A DNA stretch of 64,000 bases from Kribbella kalugense (GCF_004365875.1 NZ_SODF01000002.1:2420971-2484970); one strand, 5' to 3'. Counted from the stretch's first letter, positions 33,227-42,388 are shown. The notes: generated by a model not told the origin, from the sequence alone. A program made the numbers and translations.

Positions 33227-33907
33227 ATGGAGCAGACGGCCTTTGATGATCCCGCCTACCGGGCCGCGGCGGTGGATCTGCTGGGAGTGCTCGCGTACGG
33301 CGAGCTGACCGCGTTCGAACGGATGGCCGAGGACGCCAAGCTGGCGCCGACCCTCAACGACAAGGCCGAGCTGGCCGCGCTGGCGACCACCGAGTTCGGC
33401 CACTTCCAGCAACTGCGGGACCGGCTGGTCGTCCTTGGCGTGGATCCGATGGACGCGATGACGCCGTTCGTCACGCCGCTGGACGCGTTCCACGACCACA
33501 CCGCGCCGTCGGACTGGCTGGAAGGCCTGGTCAAGGCGTACGTCGGGGACGGTCTGGCGAACGACTTCTACCGGGAGATCGCGTCGTTCGTGGATGCGGA
33601 AACGCGGGCCCTGGTGCTGGAGGTCTTCGTGGATTCCGGGCAGGCCGAGTTCATCGTCGACCGGGTCCGCGCCGCCATCGAAGAGGACCCCAAGCTGGGC
33701 GGCCGGCTGGCGCTGTGGGGCCGCCGTCTGGTCGGCGAGGCACTCAGCCAGGCCCAGCGGATCGCCGCCGACCGCGACTCCCTGGCCGCGCTGCTGGCCG
33801 GCAGCGTCGACCGCCCCGGCCTCGACCTGGCCGCGATCGGCCGGATGTTCACCCGCCTCACCGAGGCCCACACCGCGCGAATGACAGCCCTCGGCCTGCA
33901 GGCCTGA
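33227..33907 (+). CDS. ferritin-like (MiaE-like) protein
   Basis: A 226-aa all-helical protein of the ferritin-like fold. The likely metal ligands are in YGELTAFERMAEDAKLAP, TTEFGHFQQLRDRL and later ARALVLEVFVDSG-type helices (E...EFxxxH pattern). Actinobacterial homologues are annotated as ferritin-like or tRNA-hydroxylase-like; activity is unproven. The ATG 33227 is the first in frame near a sensible N-terminus. It is divergent from the DEAD-box helicase, as is Rv3210c from Rv3211. The 251 bases between the two genes show no clear site. Confidence 0.82.
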   Translation: MEQTAFDDPAYRAAAVDLLGVLAYGELTAFERMAEDAKLAPTLNDKAELAALATTEFGHFQQLRDRLVVLGVDPMDAMTPFVTPLDAFHDHTAPSDWLEGLVKAYVGDGLANDFYREIASFVDAETRALVLEVFVDSGQAEFIVDRVRAAIEEDPKLGGRLALWGRRLVGEALSQAQRIAADRDSLAALLAGSVDRPGLDLAAIGRMFTRLTEAHTARMTALGLQA

Positions 33908-33913
33908 AATGGG

Positions 33914-33952
33914 CAACGGCCGCCTTCCCCTTGCGGGGAGTGGCGGCCGTTG
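33914..33952. terminator. two-way terminator hairpin
   Basis: A perfect 11-bp stem CAACGGCCGCC/GGCGGCCGTTG (33914-33924 and 33942-33952), extended inside by CCCC/GGGG around a short loop. It lies between two convergent genes, seven bases after one stop and fifteen before the other. Confidence 0.8.
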
Positions 33953-33966
33953 GGTGGTGCCTGGGG

Positions 33967-34245
33967 TCAGCTGGTTTTGGCCTTGCTGTTTCGCGAGGAG
34001 ATGATCGCGACGACGATGGCGGCGCAGATGATCTGGATCAGGTACTGGATCCAGTCCGGGCCGGAGGTGTCCTTGACGCCGAGGAGTTTGGCGATCAGAC
34101 CACCGATGAAGGCGCCGATACCGCCGCCGAGGATGGTCCAGCCGAGGCTGATGTTCTGCTTGCCGGGGAGCACCGCCCGGGCCAGCGGCCCGAAGATGAT
34201 GCCCGCGATGAGGCTGACGATGATCATCCAGATCCAGTAACCCAC
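33967..34245 (-). CDS. GlsB/YeaQ/YmgE family small membrane protein
   Basis: A 92-aa protein with three spans: WIWMIIVSLIAGIIFGPLAR, the Gly-rich GWTILGGGIGAFIGGLIAK, and YLIQIICAAIVVAIISS. This is the transglycosylase-associated/GlsB family linked to envelope and general stress. The GTG at 34245 has a strong AAGGAGGA site upstream, so the longer frame is rejected. Single-gene unit, convergent with the ferritin-like gene. Confidence 0.92.
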   Translation of the reverse strand: MGYWIWMIIVSLIAGIIFGPLARAVLPGKQNISLGWTILGGGIGAFIGGLIAKLLGVKDTSGPDWIQYLIQIICAAIVVAIISSRNSKAKTS

Positions 34246-34389
34246 GGTTCCTCCTTGAGAGGTGGCTGACCTGCGCCCGGCCTGGTGCCCCGTGACAACC
34301 AGACCAATCTCGGCGCAGGTCTTACCGCCATCGTGCCCTCTCGGTGGCACTCCGGAACCGGGACACGCTCGACTGTGTCCGGTTCGCGA

Positions 34390-34617
34390 TCAGATAGCGC
34401 CGAAACCGACCTTGCGCGTCGAGACCTCGCCGATTTCGACGTACGCCAGCCGGTCGGCCGGGATGAGCACCCGGCGGCCCTTCTCGTCGGTCAGCTGCAG
34501 CAGACCGGTCTTGCCGGCGAGGGCGTCCGCAACCAGCTGCTGGACCTCTTCCGGGCTCTGCTCGCTCTCCAGAACCAACTCGCGATTGGCGTGCTGTACG
34601 CCGATCTTGACCTCCAC
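34390..34617 (-). CDS. DUF3107 family protein
   Basis: A 75-aa acidic protein: MEVKIGVQHANRELVLESEQ, then LIPADRLAYVEIGE. It matches DUF3107 (TB9.4/Rv3208A in M. tuberculosis), a family restricted to actinobacteria and found next to a TetR gene, as here. Function unknown. It is 109 bases downstream of that TetR gene on the same strand. Confidence 0.9.
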   Translation of the reverse strand: MEVKIGVQHANRELVLESEQSPEEVQQLVADALAGKTGLLQLTDEKGRRVLIPADRLAYVEIGEVSTRKVGFGAI

Positions 34618-34726
34618 GAAACCCTCCGGGCACCGATCCGACCGGCGGCTCTCGCCGGTGACGCTTCGAGCCTATCCGCTACCGTCGGCCAGCTCTCACC
34701 CGTCCGCCCAGAGCAGAACCCCGGGT

Positions 34727-35356
34727 CTAGTTGTCGGTGCGGGGGAAGCCGCGGATGCCACGCCAGGCCAGCGAAGCGACCAGGTCGGCGGCCTGCTCCT
34801 GCGGGAGCGACGGGTTGCCGGCGCCCAGCCAGTACCGGGCGCTGACCTGGGCCATGCCGACCAGGCTGACGGCCAGCACCATCGACTGCTCGCGGCTCAG
34901 GCCGGCGTCGGCGCTGATCACCTCGGACACCGCCTCGGCGCAGGCCTGCGTGACCCGGTCGACCCGCTCCCGGACGGCCGGCTCGTTGGTCAGGTCGGAC
35001 TCGAACACCAGCCGGAACGCGCCCTGCGCGTTCGCCACGTACTCGAAGAACGCGTGCATGGTCGCCGCGACCCGGAGCTTGTTGTCCTCGGTCGACTTCA
35101 GCGCGTCCTGCACGGAGGCGACGATCGCCTCGCAGGAGGTGTCCAGCAGCGCCAGGTAGAGCTCCAGCTTGCCGGGGAAGTGCTGGTACAGGACCGGCTT
35201 GGAGACGCCGGCCCGGTCCGCGATGTCGTCCATCGCGGCGGCGTGGTACCCGTTCGCGACGAACACTTCCTGGGCCGCCTCGAGCAGTTGCGCGCGCCGA
35301 GCCAGCCGGGGCAGGCGGCTGCCGCGCTTGGGTGCGGTCTCCGGAGTCGTCGACAC
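34727..35356 (-). CDS. TetR family transcriptional regulator
   Basis: A 209-aa regulator. The DNA-binding domain (15-65) contains MDDIADRAGVSKPVLYQHFP. The C-terminal ligand domain resembles the Rv3208 type. The GTG at 35356 precedes a Lys/Arg-rich N-terminus. Its linkage with DUF3107 is conserved in actinobacteria, so its target is probably a core function (Rv3208-like regulators act in carotenoid or envelope stress in mycobacteria, from memory; not certain here). Confidence 0.9.
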   Translation of the reverse strand: MSTTPETAPKRGSRLPRLARRAQLLEAAQEVFVANGYHAAAMDDIADRAGVSKPVLYQHFPGKLELYLALLDTSCEAIVASVQDALKSTEDNKLRVAATMHAFFEYVANAQGAFRLVFESDLTNEPAVRERVDRVTQACAEAVSEVISADAGLSREQSMVLAVSLVGMAQVSARYWLGAGNPSLPQEQAADLVASLAWRGIRGFPRTDN

Positions 35357-35442
35357 GGTGTGTGCTCCTTCGGTGGTGTTCCCCGAATCCTACCCAGCAG
35401 TCCTCCTCACCAGTAGCTTCCCTGCCCGAACAGTGTTCCAGT

Positions 35443-36369
35443 TCATGACGGCAGCGGCTGCGGATCGTCGTACAGGCCGCCCAGGACGTCGCCGTACTCC
35501 TCGATCCGGGCCAGCACCTCGTGCGGGAGGAATCTGAGTTCCTCGGGTGACGTCGCCGAGGCCACCTCGTCCCAGTCGATCGGTGTCGACACCCGCGGTT
35601 CGTCGGAGCCTCGGAGCGAGTACGGCGCCAGCGTGGTCTTCGCACTGGCGTTCTGACTCCAGTCGATGAACACCTTGCCGGGCCGCAGCGCCTTGGTCAT
35701 GTTGGCGGTCACGTTCTCCGGCAGGGCCTCCGCCAGCTGCTCAGCCAGCTGTTTGGCAAACGCACTGGTCCGCCTGGAGGACGCAGGTTCGATCGGCACG
35801 TACAGGTGCATTCCCTTGTTGCCAGACGTCTTCGGCCAGCCCTCCAGCCCGAAATGGCCCAGCAGCTCCCGCAGGGCCAGCGCCACGTCGCAGCACTCGA
35901 CAATCGTCGCCCCGGGGCCAGGGTCGAGGTCGAACACGATCAGGTCCGCCTGTGGATCCTTACCGTGGTCGGACAGCCCGATCCGCCATTGCGGGATGTG
36001 CAGCTCGAGCGCGGCCAGGTTGGCCAGCCACACCACGGTCTGTACGTCGTCCGCGACCACGAAGTCGGCCTCGTCCCGTCCGGTGGAGCTACCGGGAGTA
36101 GGCAAGGTCACAGTCCGTACCCAGGCCGGCGTACCGCGTGGAGCGTTCTTCTCGAAGAAGTACGCCGCCTCTGTGCCGTCGGGCCACCGTTTGCGGGTCA
36201 GGGGCCGGTCGGTCAGGTGTGGGAGCAGCAGCTCGGCCACCTGGTGGTAGTAGTCGATCACCTCGGCCTTGGTGAACCCGGTCTGTGGATACAGCACCTT
36301 GCCGAGGTTGGTGAGCTTCATGGTCTGCCCGTCCACCTCGGTCGTCAGCTGCTGCTGCGCGCCCGCCAT
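35443..36369 (-). CDS. LigD-type primase-polymerase (NHEJ polymerase domain)
   Basis: A 308-aa stand-alone polymerase domain of the AEP superfamily. Signatures: KLTNLGKVLYPQTGFTKAEV at the N-terminus, the catalytic FDLDPGPGA (two Asp), SGNKGMHLYVPI (SGxKGxH nucleotide site) and VFIDWSQNA (third Asp), then TLAPYSLRG. It fills DNA gaps with ribonucleotides in end-joining. No ligase or nuclease domain and no Ku gene are adjacent, so it works with partners encoded elsewhere. The start at ATG 36369 is 41 bases from the divergent hydrolase gene. Confidence 0.95.
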   Translation of the reverse strand: MAGAQQQLTTEVDGQTMKLTNLGKVLYPQTGFTKAEVIDYYHQVAELLLPHLTDRPLTRKRWPDGTEAAYFFEKNAPRGTPAWVRTVTLPTPGSSTGRDEADFVVADDVQTVVWLANLAALELHIPQWRIGLSDHGKDPQADLIVFDLDPGPGATIVECCDVALALRELLGHFGLEGWPKTSGNKGMHLYVPIEPASSRRTSAFAKQLAEQLAEALPENVTANMTKALRPGKVFIDWSQNASAKTTLAPYSLRGSDEPRVSTPIDWDEVASATSPEELRFLPHEVLARIEEYGDVLGGLYDDPQPLPS

Positions 36370-36410
36370 GCGTCCCAGTCTCCACCTAGTAGGCGTTCTA
36401 CCATGGTGCT

Positions 36411-37343
36411 GTGGAGAGTTACGGGCCAGTAACCGGGGACGCCGTACCCCTGGAGCTGAAGCAGTGGCCGGAGCGGCGAGTGCCGGTCGCAGGGGTGGAT
36501 CTGCTGGTCAGAGACGTGCCGGGTGCGGCGTCGGACCTGCAGCCCGCCCTGTTCGTCCACGGCCTGGGTGGTTCGTCGCTGAACTGGACCGCCCTGGGTC
36601 TGATGCTCAACGACACGATCCGCGGCATCGCCCCCGACCTGCCTGGTTTCGGCCGTACGCCGTTGTCCGGCGTGATCGGGATCTCCGAGCAGGCCGCAGT
36701 CCTGAGCGAACTGGTGGACCGGGAGTTCGACCAGCCGGTGCACGTGTTCGGGAACTCGATGGGCGGCGCCTCGTCGGTGGCGCTGGCTGCTGCACGTCCT
36801 GACCTGGTGTCCTCGCTGACGCTGATCTCGCCGGCACTGCCGCATCCACGGGTGTCGGCGAGTGCGCTGTGGTTCGCCGCACTGGCCACGCCGCGGATCG
36901 GTCCCGCAGTACTGGAGCGGTCGCAGCGGCTGCCGTTCGAGCAGCGGTTCAAGGCGTCGCTGGCGATGGTGTTCGGTGACCCGCGATCCCTAGCGCCTGA
37001 GGTGCGAGCGGCGTACGAGGCAGAGCTGCACCGGCGTGACACGGACCCGTGGGGTCGGCAGGCCACGCTGGACGGGGCGCGGAGCATTCTGAAGTCGTCG
37101 CTGGCCAGACCGCGCCGGTCGCTCTGGGCGGACGCGGCCAAGGTGGAGTGCCCGGTGCTGTTGATCTACGGCGGCAAAGACCGCCTGGTCGACGCGCGGA
37201 TCCGCACCAAGGCCCAGCGCACCTTCCCGAACGCCCGGCTGCTCTACCTGCCGCACTCCGGGCACGTCGCGCAGATGGAGCACCCGGAGGAGGTGGCTCG
37301 CGCGTTCAGGCAATTGATCGAGTCGAATCCGACGCGCCACTGA
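36411..37343 (+). CDS. alpha/beta hydrolase (LipV-like)
   Basis: A 310-aa hydrolase. The oxyanion strand is PALFVHGLGGSSLNWT, nucleophile elbow HVFGNSMGGASS, acid LLIYGGKDRLVD, and His in PHSGHVAQMEHPEE. It resembles actinobacterial esterase/lipases such as LipV (Rv3203), whose gene lies beside adnA in mycobacteria. The GTG start is assigned from the ORF limit and spacing; it is divergent from the LigD-type polymerase. Substrate unknown. Confidence 0.9.
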   Translation: MESYGPVTGDAVPLELKQWPERRVPVAGVDLLVRDVPGAASDLQPALFVHGLGGSSLNWTALGLMLNDTIRGIAPDLPGFGRTPLSGVIGISEQAAVLSELVDREFDQPVHVFGNSMGGASSVALAAARPDLVSSLTLISPALPHPRVSASALWFAALATPRIGPAVLERSQRLPFEQRFKASLAMVFGDPRSLAPEVRAAYEAELHRRDTDPWGRQATLDGARSILKSSLARPRRSLWADAAKVECPVLLIYGGKDRLVDARIRTKAQRTFPNARLLYLPHSGHVAQMEHPEEVARAFRQLIESNPTRH

Positions 37344-37431
37344 GACACGACTGAGCGGCGGATCCGGTCAACTTTCCTCTCGCCTGACAAGTACTACAGG
37401 TGACCGTGTCAGAACGAACGAGAGGACCACT

Positions 37432-40197
37432 GTGCGAGTGATCGGCAGAACCGCCCGATGTCTGTCGCTGGGGATGGTCGCACTACTAGGTGTGGGGACA
37501 CTCACCGCAACGGCCGCACCACCTACGCCGCCATCGGTTGCTCAGGGCAACCAGTGGGACGTGCAAGCCGTGACCGGCGGATACCAACTGAGTCTGCATC
37601 TGGCGTCGCCTGCGCCGATGCGTGCCTCGCTTCCGCTGCTGGCGGTCGACGGCAAGCCGCTAGGTGTAGCCAAGCAGTCCGCCGACCGTAAGACGCTGAC
37701 GTTGGTCAGCACCGATCCGGCCGTCTTGACGGCGCGGGACGTCCGCCTGGTCTGGTCCGGCGACCTGGGCAAGCAGTCCGGGATGAGCCGAGGCATCGCG
37801 GCCGCCGGACCGACCGACGCCGACTGGCTGAAGGCCCGGCGTGGACCGCTGCTGCCCGCGGATCCCGGTGCGCTGGGCAAGTACAAGGTCGACACAGCCG
37901 AGTACAACCTCGGCGACGAGGCCGTGAACCTTCCTGGCCTCGGCCACAAGTCGGAGCTGTTGGGGAAGGTGTACTCGCCGCGTGGCGCGGTCGGCCCGCG
38001 CCCGCTGGTGATCTTCCTGCACGGCCGCCACGAGGTTTGCTACGGCGAGCCCAGCCATCCGACCGAGAACGAGAAGCCCTGGCCATGCCCGCCCGGGATG
38101 AAGGCGATCCCGAGCTACCGCGGGTACGACGGGCCGGCGACCGCGCTGGCGAGCAACGGATACCAGGTCGTGTCGATCAGCGCCAACGCGGTCAACGCCT
38201 GGGACAGCGAGGCCTACGACGCCGGTGCGCAGGCGCGGGCCGAATTGATCCTCGACCACCTGGCGCTGTGGCGGAAGTGGTCGACGATCGGCGGCGGGCC
38301 GTTCGGCACCCGCTTCGTCGGCAAGATCGACCTGCAGAACGTCGGTCTGATGGGTCACTCGCGGGGCGGTGAAGGTGTCGCGCGGGCCGCGGTGCTGAAC
38401 GCGGACCGCGGCGGTCAGTACGGCATCCGCGCTGTACTGCCGTTGGCACCGACCGACTTCGCCCGGGCGACCGTTCCCGGTGTGGCGATGAGCGTAGTAC
38501 TGCCGTACTGCGATGGTGACGTGTCCGATCTGGAGGGCCAGAAGTTCTACGACGACACCCGGTACTCCGTCGATGGTGACGCTGCACCGCGGTCCACCGT
38601 CACGGTGATGGGTGCCAACCACAACTTCTTCAACACCGAATGGACGCCGGGGCAGTCCGTTGCTCCGTCGAACGACGACTGGTCCGGCGACGAGAAGGCG
38701 TCGCCGTGCGGGGCGAAGTACCCGGGCCGGTTGACGGCGAAGGAGCAGCAGGCGGTCGGTACGGCGTACGTCGCTGGGTTCTTCCGGTTGCAGCTGGGGC
38801 ACGAGACGCAGTTCCTGTCGCAGTTCGACGGCTCGGACTCGCGGGCGGCGTCTGCGGGCAAGGCCGTCGTACGGGTGGTGTCGCAGGCGCCGGCGGGGTC
38901 GCGGCGGGACGTGAACCACTTCGACAAGGCACTGCCGCCCGGATCGGTCAGCGGGAAGGTGTCTGCGACGGTGTGCGCCGGTGTGTCCGACACGTCCGTC
39001 CGAGCGGCGACTCCGACCTGTATGGCGACGAATGACTGGGCCAACGCGCCGCACTGGGGTGCTGCCTGGTTCGCCGCCAAGACACCTACCACTGCGGTCA
39101 CCAAACTGACGTGGAGCGGGACAAATGGGGTCGTACGGGTCAACGTGCCCGCTGGGCAACGCGACGTACGCCGATTTGCTGCACTGACCTTCCGTGCGGC
39201 GCCCGACCCGGTTGGTACGCCGAAGACGGACCTGAGCGTCCACGTGGTCGATGGGCACGGCCGGGCGGCCGTCGTACCGGTGTCTGCGGTCAGTGACGCG
39301 CTGGTGCGGATGCCGGGGAGCAACGACAGCGGTCTGCCGAAGAACCTGTTGCGGACGGTACGCATCCCGGTTTCGTCGCTGAAGGGCGTGGACCTGCGGG
39401 ATGTGCGTGCAGTAGAGCTGCGGACGGACAGGGTGGCCAAGGGGTCGGCGTACGTGAGCGATCTGGCGTTCTCGTCGCCCGGGCTCGGGTTCTCGGCACC
39501 GGCGGCACTCCTGCCGAAGCTGTCCGCGTCGAACGTCACCGTGAAGGAGGGGGACAAGGGCACGCAGACGGTGGACTTCTGGGTGACCATGTCGCGGCCG
39601 AGCATCCGGCCGGTCAGCGTGTACGCCGAGACGAACGGAGAGCTCGGTGAGTCTGTCGGGGAGGTTGCCCGGCAGCTGGTGTTCAAGCCGGGGCAGACGC
39701 GGCAGAAGGTGACTGTGCCGGTCACTGGGAACACGCGGGACAGCTACGACCTGCCGTTCAGCCTGGTGCTGTCCGTGCCGCACGACGGGCTGCTGGCCGA
39801 GTCCTTCGGCCACGGCCTGGTCCTGGACGACGACCCGACGCCGACCCTGACCCTCGGCAACCTGAAGACGGTCGAGAAGACCGGCGTGGTCAACTTCGGC
39901 GTCAAACTGTCCGCCCCGAGCGACAAGTTCGTCTCGTTCAGCGGCCTCCTCAAGGACGGTACGGCGGTGATCCGCAAGGACTACACGTCCGCCAACGACG
40001 ACGGCACAGGCCCGGTCGACCGCGCCATCGACGGCTACATCGAACCTGGCAAGACCACCGGCGACCTCTCCGTCAAAATCCTCGACGACAAACTCAAGGA
40101 GCCGGCTGAAACCTTCAGCGCGGTCATCACCGAGGTAGACGGCGCCAATCTGAAGGTCCCGATGACCCTGACCGGAACGATCATCGACAACGACTAG
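37432..40197 (+). CDS. large secreted alpha/beta hydrolase with C-terminal Calx-beta-like repeats
   Basis: A 921-aa exported protein. A Sec signal peptide (LSLGMVALLGVGTLTATAA) ends near residue 29. Residues about 160-420 form an alpha/beta hydrolase domain: LVIFLHGRHEVCYGE, nucleophile GLMGHSRGGEGVAR, and an Asp/His pair in PYCDGDVSDLEG and MGANHNFFNTEW. The region about 470-680 looks like a beta-sandwich. The last 230 residues carry two Calx-beta-type repeats (NVTVKEGDKGTQTVDFWVTM; TLGNLKTVEKTGVVNFGV). It may act on a polymeric ester outside the cell; the exact substrate is unknown. GTG start with GAGAGGA upstream. Confidence 0.82.
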   Translation: MRVIGRTARCLSLGMVALLGVGTLTATAAPPTPPSVAQGNQWDVQAVTGGYQLSLHLASPAPMRASLPLLAVDGKPLGVAKQSADRKTLTLVSTDPAVLTARDVRLVWSGDLGKQSGMSRGIAAAGPTDADWLKARRGPLLPADPGALGKYKVDTAEYNLGDEAVNLPGLGHKSELLGKVYSPRGAVGPRPLVIFLHGRHEVCYGEPSHPTENEKPWPCPPGMKAIPSYRGYDGPATALASNGYQVVSISANAVNAWDSEAYDAGAQARAELILDHLALWRKWSTIGGGPFGTRFVGKIDLQNVGLMGHSRGGEGVARAAVLNADRGGQYGIRAVLPLAPTDFARATVPGVAMSVVLPYCDGDVSDLEGQKFYDDTRYSVDGDAAPRSTVTVMGANHNFFNTEWTPGQSVAPSNDDWSGDEKASPCGAKYPGRLTAKEQQAVGTAYVAGFFRLQLGHETQFLSQFDGSDSRAASAGKAVVRVVSQAPAGSRRDVNHFDKALPPGSVSGKVSATVCAGVSDTSVRAATPTCMATNDWANAPHWGAAWFAAKTPTTAVTKLTWSGTNGVVRVNVPAGQRDVRRFAALTFRAAPDPVGTPKTDLSVHVVDGHGRAAVVPVSAVSDALVRMPGSNDSGLPKNLLRTVRIPVSSLKGVDLRDVRAVELRTDRVAKGSAYVSDLAFSSPGLGFSAPAALLPKLSASNVTVKEGDKGTQTVDFWVTMSRPSIRPVSVYAETNGELGESVGEVARQLVFKPGQTRQKVTVPVTGNTRDSYDLPFSLVLSVPHDGLLAESFGHGLVLDDDPTPTLTLGNLKTVEKTGVVNFGVKLSAPSDKFVSFSGLLKDGTAVIRKDYTSANDDGTGPVDRAIDGYIEPGKTTGDLSVKILDDKLKEPAETFSAVITEVDGANLKVPMTLTGTIIDND

Positions 40198-40204
40198 TAC
40201 CAGT

Positions 40205-40239
40205 GACGTGCCGGGCACCCTGGGGGCGCCCGGCACGTC
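40205..40239 (+). terminator. rho-independent-type terminator
   Basis: A perfect 12-bp stem GACGTGCCGGGC/GCCCGGCACGTC with an 11-base loop, seven bases after the secreted hydrolase stop, followed by TCGTTCTTG. Confidence 0.8.
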
Positions 40240-40369
40240 TCGTTCTTGAGACGACCGGCCCGGGATGTGGACTCCGTGGGAGGTGGTTTGGGATGTGCGG
40301 GAACATGGGGGTGGGAGAGATGGTTGAAAACCGGAGATCCCGTCCGACGTCTTCCTGAGGAGCCGACAC

Positions 40370-41560
40370 GTGTCACTGCCACCGCTGGTCGAACCGGCTG
40401 ATGAGTTGACCATCGACGAGGTGCGGCGCTATTCGCGGCACCTGATCATTCCCGAGGTCGGGATGGCCGGGCAGAAGCGGCTGAAGAACGCCAAGGTGCT
40501 GGTGATCGGTGCCGGCGGTCTGGGCAGCCCGGCGCTGCTCTACCTGGCCGCCGCCGGGGTCGGCACGCTCGGCATCGTCGAGTTCGACACCGTCGACGAG
40601 TCCAACCTGCAGCGCCAGATCATCCACGGCCAGTCCGACGTGGGGAAGTCGAAGGCGCAGTCGGCCCGTGAGTCGATCCTGGAGACCAACCCGAACACCA
40701 ACGTCGTGCTGCACGAGGTCCGCCTCGACAACGACAACGTGTTCGAGATCTTCGAGCAGTACGACCTGATCGTCGACGGCACCGACAACTTCGCCACCCG
40801 CTACCTGGTGAACGACGCCGCGGTGCTGCTCGGCAAGCCGTACGTCTGGGGCTCGATCTTCCGTTTCGACGGACAGGTCAGCGTGTTCTGGGCCGAGCAT
40901 GGCCCGTGCTACCGCTGCCTCTACCCGGAGCCGCCGCCACCCGGCATGGTCCCGTCCTGCGCGGAAGGCGGCGTACTGGGCGTGCTCTGCGCGTCCGTCG
41001 GCGCGGCCCAGGTGACCGAGGCGATCAAGCTGCTCACCGGCATCGGCGACCCGTCGCTCGGTCGCCTGAACATCTACGAGGCGCTCGACCTGAACTGGCG
41101 CGCCCTGAAGGTCCGCAAGGACCCGAACTGCGCGATCTGCGGTGAGAACCCGACCGTCACCGAGCTGATCGACTACGAGGACTTCTGCGGCGCGATCACC
41201 GAGGAAGCGGCCGACGCGGCCGTCGGCTCGACGATCTCGGTGAAGCAGCTCAGCGAGTGGATCAAGCTCAAGGACAACGGCGAGAAGGACTTCGTCCTGA
41301 TCGACGTCCGCGAGCCGAACGAGTACGAGATCAACCGGATCCCGGGCTCGGTGCTGATCCCGAAGGCCGACTTCCAGACCGGTGTCGCCCTCGAGAAGCT
41401 CCCGCAGGACAAGCAGCTGGTCTTCCACTGCAAGTCCGGAGTCCGCTCCGCCGAGGTGCTCGCGATCGCCAAGGGCGCCGGCTTCTCCGACGCGGTCCAC
41501 GTCGGCGGCGGCGTGGTCGCCTGGGTCGACCAGATCGACCCAAGCCAACCGTCGTACTAG
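40370..41560 (+). CDS. moeZ: adenylyltransferase/sulfurtransferase MoeZ
   Basis: A 396-aa two-domain protein. Residues 1-270 are a ThiF/MoeB-type E1-like adenylation domain: VLVIGAGGLGSPALLYLAAA, RQIIHGQSDVGKSKA, VDGTDNFATRY, and two Cys pairs (PCYRCLYP; CAICGENP) for zinc. Residues about 290-396 are a rhodanese domain with VLIDVREPNEYE and active Cys in FHCKSGVRSAEV. It activates ubiquitin-like sulfur carrier proteins for molybdopterin, thiamine or CysO-dependent cysteine synthesis. GTG 40370 has GAGGAG upstream. It corresponds to Rv3206c. Confidence 0.96.
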   Translation: MSLPPLVEPADELTIDEVRRYSRHLIIPEVGMAGQKRLKNAKVLVIGAGGLGSPALLYLAAAGVGTLGIVEFDTVDESNLQRQIIHGQSDVGKSKAQSARESILETNPNTNVVLHEVRLDNDNVFEIFEQYDLIVDGTDNFATRYLVNDAAVLLGKPYVWGSIFRFDGQVSVFWAEHGPCYRCLYPEPPPPGMVPSCAEGGVLGVLCASVGAAQVTEAIKLLTGIGDPSLGRLNIYEALDLNWRALKVRKDPNCAICGENPTVTELIDYEDFCGAITEEAADAAVGSTISVKQLSEWIKLKDNGEKDFVLIDVREPNEYEINRIPGSVLIPKADFQTGVALEKLPQDKQLVFHCKSGVRSAEVLAIAKGAGFSDAVHVGGGVVAWVDQIDPSQPSY

Positions 41561-41565
41561 AACTG

Positions 41566-41597
41566 AAGAGAGGGGGCTGGTCTCCAGCCCCTCTTTC
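41566..41597. terminator. terminator between convergent genes
   Basis: GGGGCTGG/CCAGCCCC (41573-41580 with 41584-41591), extended by AGAG/CTCT across a one-base bulge, with a T-rich flank (TCTTTCT). It serves moeZ and possibly the convergent gene that ends here. Confidence 0.7.
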
Positions 41598-42388
41598 TAG
41601 AAGTCCATCCGGCAGCCGGCGACCGCGTCGACGGCGGCCGGATCGCCTGTAATTGAAGGCTTGTCGTCGCGGCCGGACAGGGTTCGCATGTAGGCGACCG
41701 CGTCGACCTCGGCACGACCCACCGGCTCGCCCCTCCCGAGTCGGTAGGTCCCACCGCCCTGCCCGGTCAGCTCCAGTACGACGGCCGGCCGGTCACCCCA
41801 GAACGGTCCGCCGTCCACATCGAGCATCACCTGCGCGATCAGCTCGTCGACGTACTGCCCGCCGTCGAACGGCCGCCCGAGTGCCTGGCTGACGTCGTCG
41901 CGATGCATCCAGAGGTCCCGCGCGAGCAGGATGTCCTGGATGTAGCCGAGGTCGAGTGTCTCCAGCCCCGGTACGCCGTCGAGCTTGATCTTCATCCGCC
42001 GCAGCAGGGCCGGATTCCGGCTGATCCGCCGGGACGCCTTCGCCCACAACCGATCGAAGACGGTCCGCAGCTCGGCCGGCGGCGTACCGCGAAGGTCGTC
42101 GGCCTGCAGCATCATGTGTGCGTCCAGCAGGACGGCGTCCGGGTACTTCTTCTTGGCCCGCAGGTCCCGCAGCGGGAACGTCCACGGCCGAAGTACCTCC
42201 TCGGCCTGTCCGATCAGATGGCCGGCGATGTCCGCGACGTCCCAGGCGTCGCAGACGGTACGGCGGTGCCACTCGGAGCCCTCGATCGACGCGAGCAGGT
42301 CGTGCCAGGCGCGGAGCTCGGCGTCGCGGTGGAGTGTGGTCCGTTGCCGGTCGGCCCGGCCGATGTCTACTGCAAGTACAGCTGTCAT
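41597..42388 (-). CDS. maleylpyruvate-isomerase-type mycothiol-dependent enzyme
   Basis: A 263-aa protein of the MDMPI/DinB-like fold. Metal-ligand histidines are likely in VCDAWDVADIAGHLIGQAEE and, further on, LARDLWMHRDDVSQ (HxxxD). The C-terminal part fits the MDMPI C domain (LELTGQGGGTYRLGRGEPVG). Members transfer mycothiol or isomerise substrates with it as cofactor. The start overlaps the TetR stop upstream by four bases (ATGA), so the TetR gene and this gene form an operon. Confidence 0.88.
   Translation of the reverse strand: MTAVLAVDIGRADRQRTTLHRDAELRAWHDLLASIEGSEWHRRTVCDAWDVADIAGHLIGQAEEVLRPWTFPLRDLRAKKKYPDAVLLDAHMMLQADDLRGTPPAELRTVFDRLWAKASRRISRNPALLRRMKIKLDGVPGLETLDLGYIQDILLARDLWMHRDDVSQALGRPFDGGQYVDELIAQVMLDVDGGPFWGDRPAVVLELTGQGGGTYRLGRGEPVGRAEVDAVAYMRTLSGRDDKPSITGDPAAVDAVAGCRMDF

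Noticed and set aside
37660..40413. A 917-codon open frame on the minus strand
   Set aside because: It mirrors the secreted hydrolase gene in the opposite strand. The translation is Arg/Val/Asp-rich with no motifs, whereas the plus-strand protein has a signal peptide and catalytic motifs.
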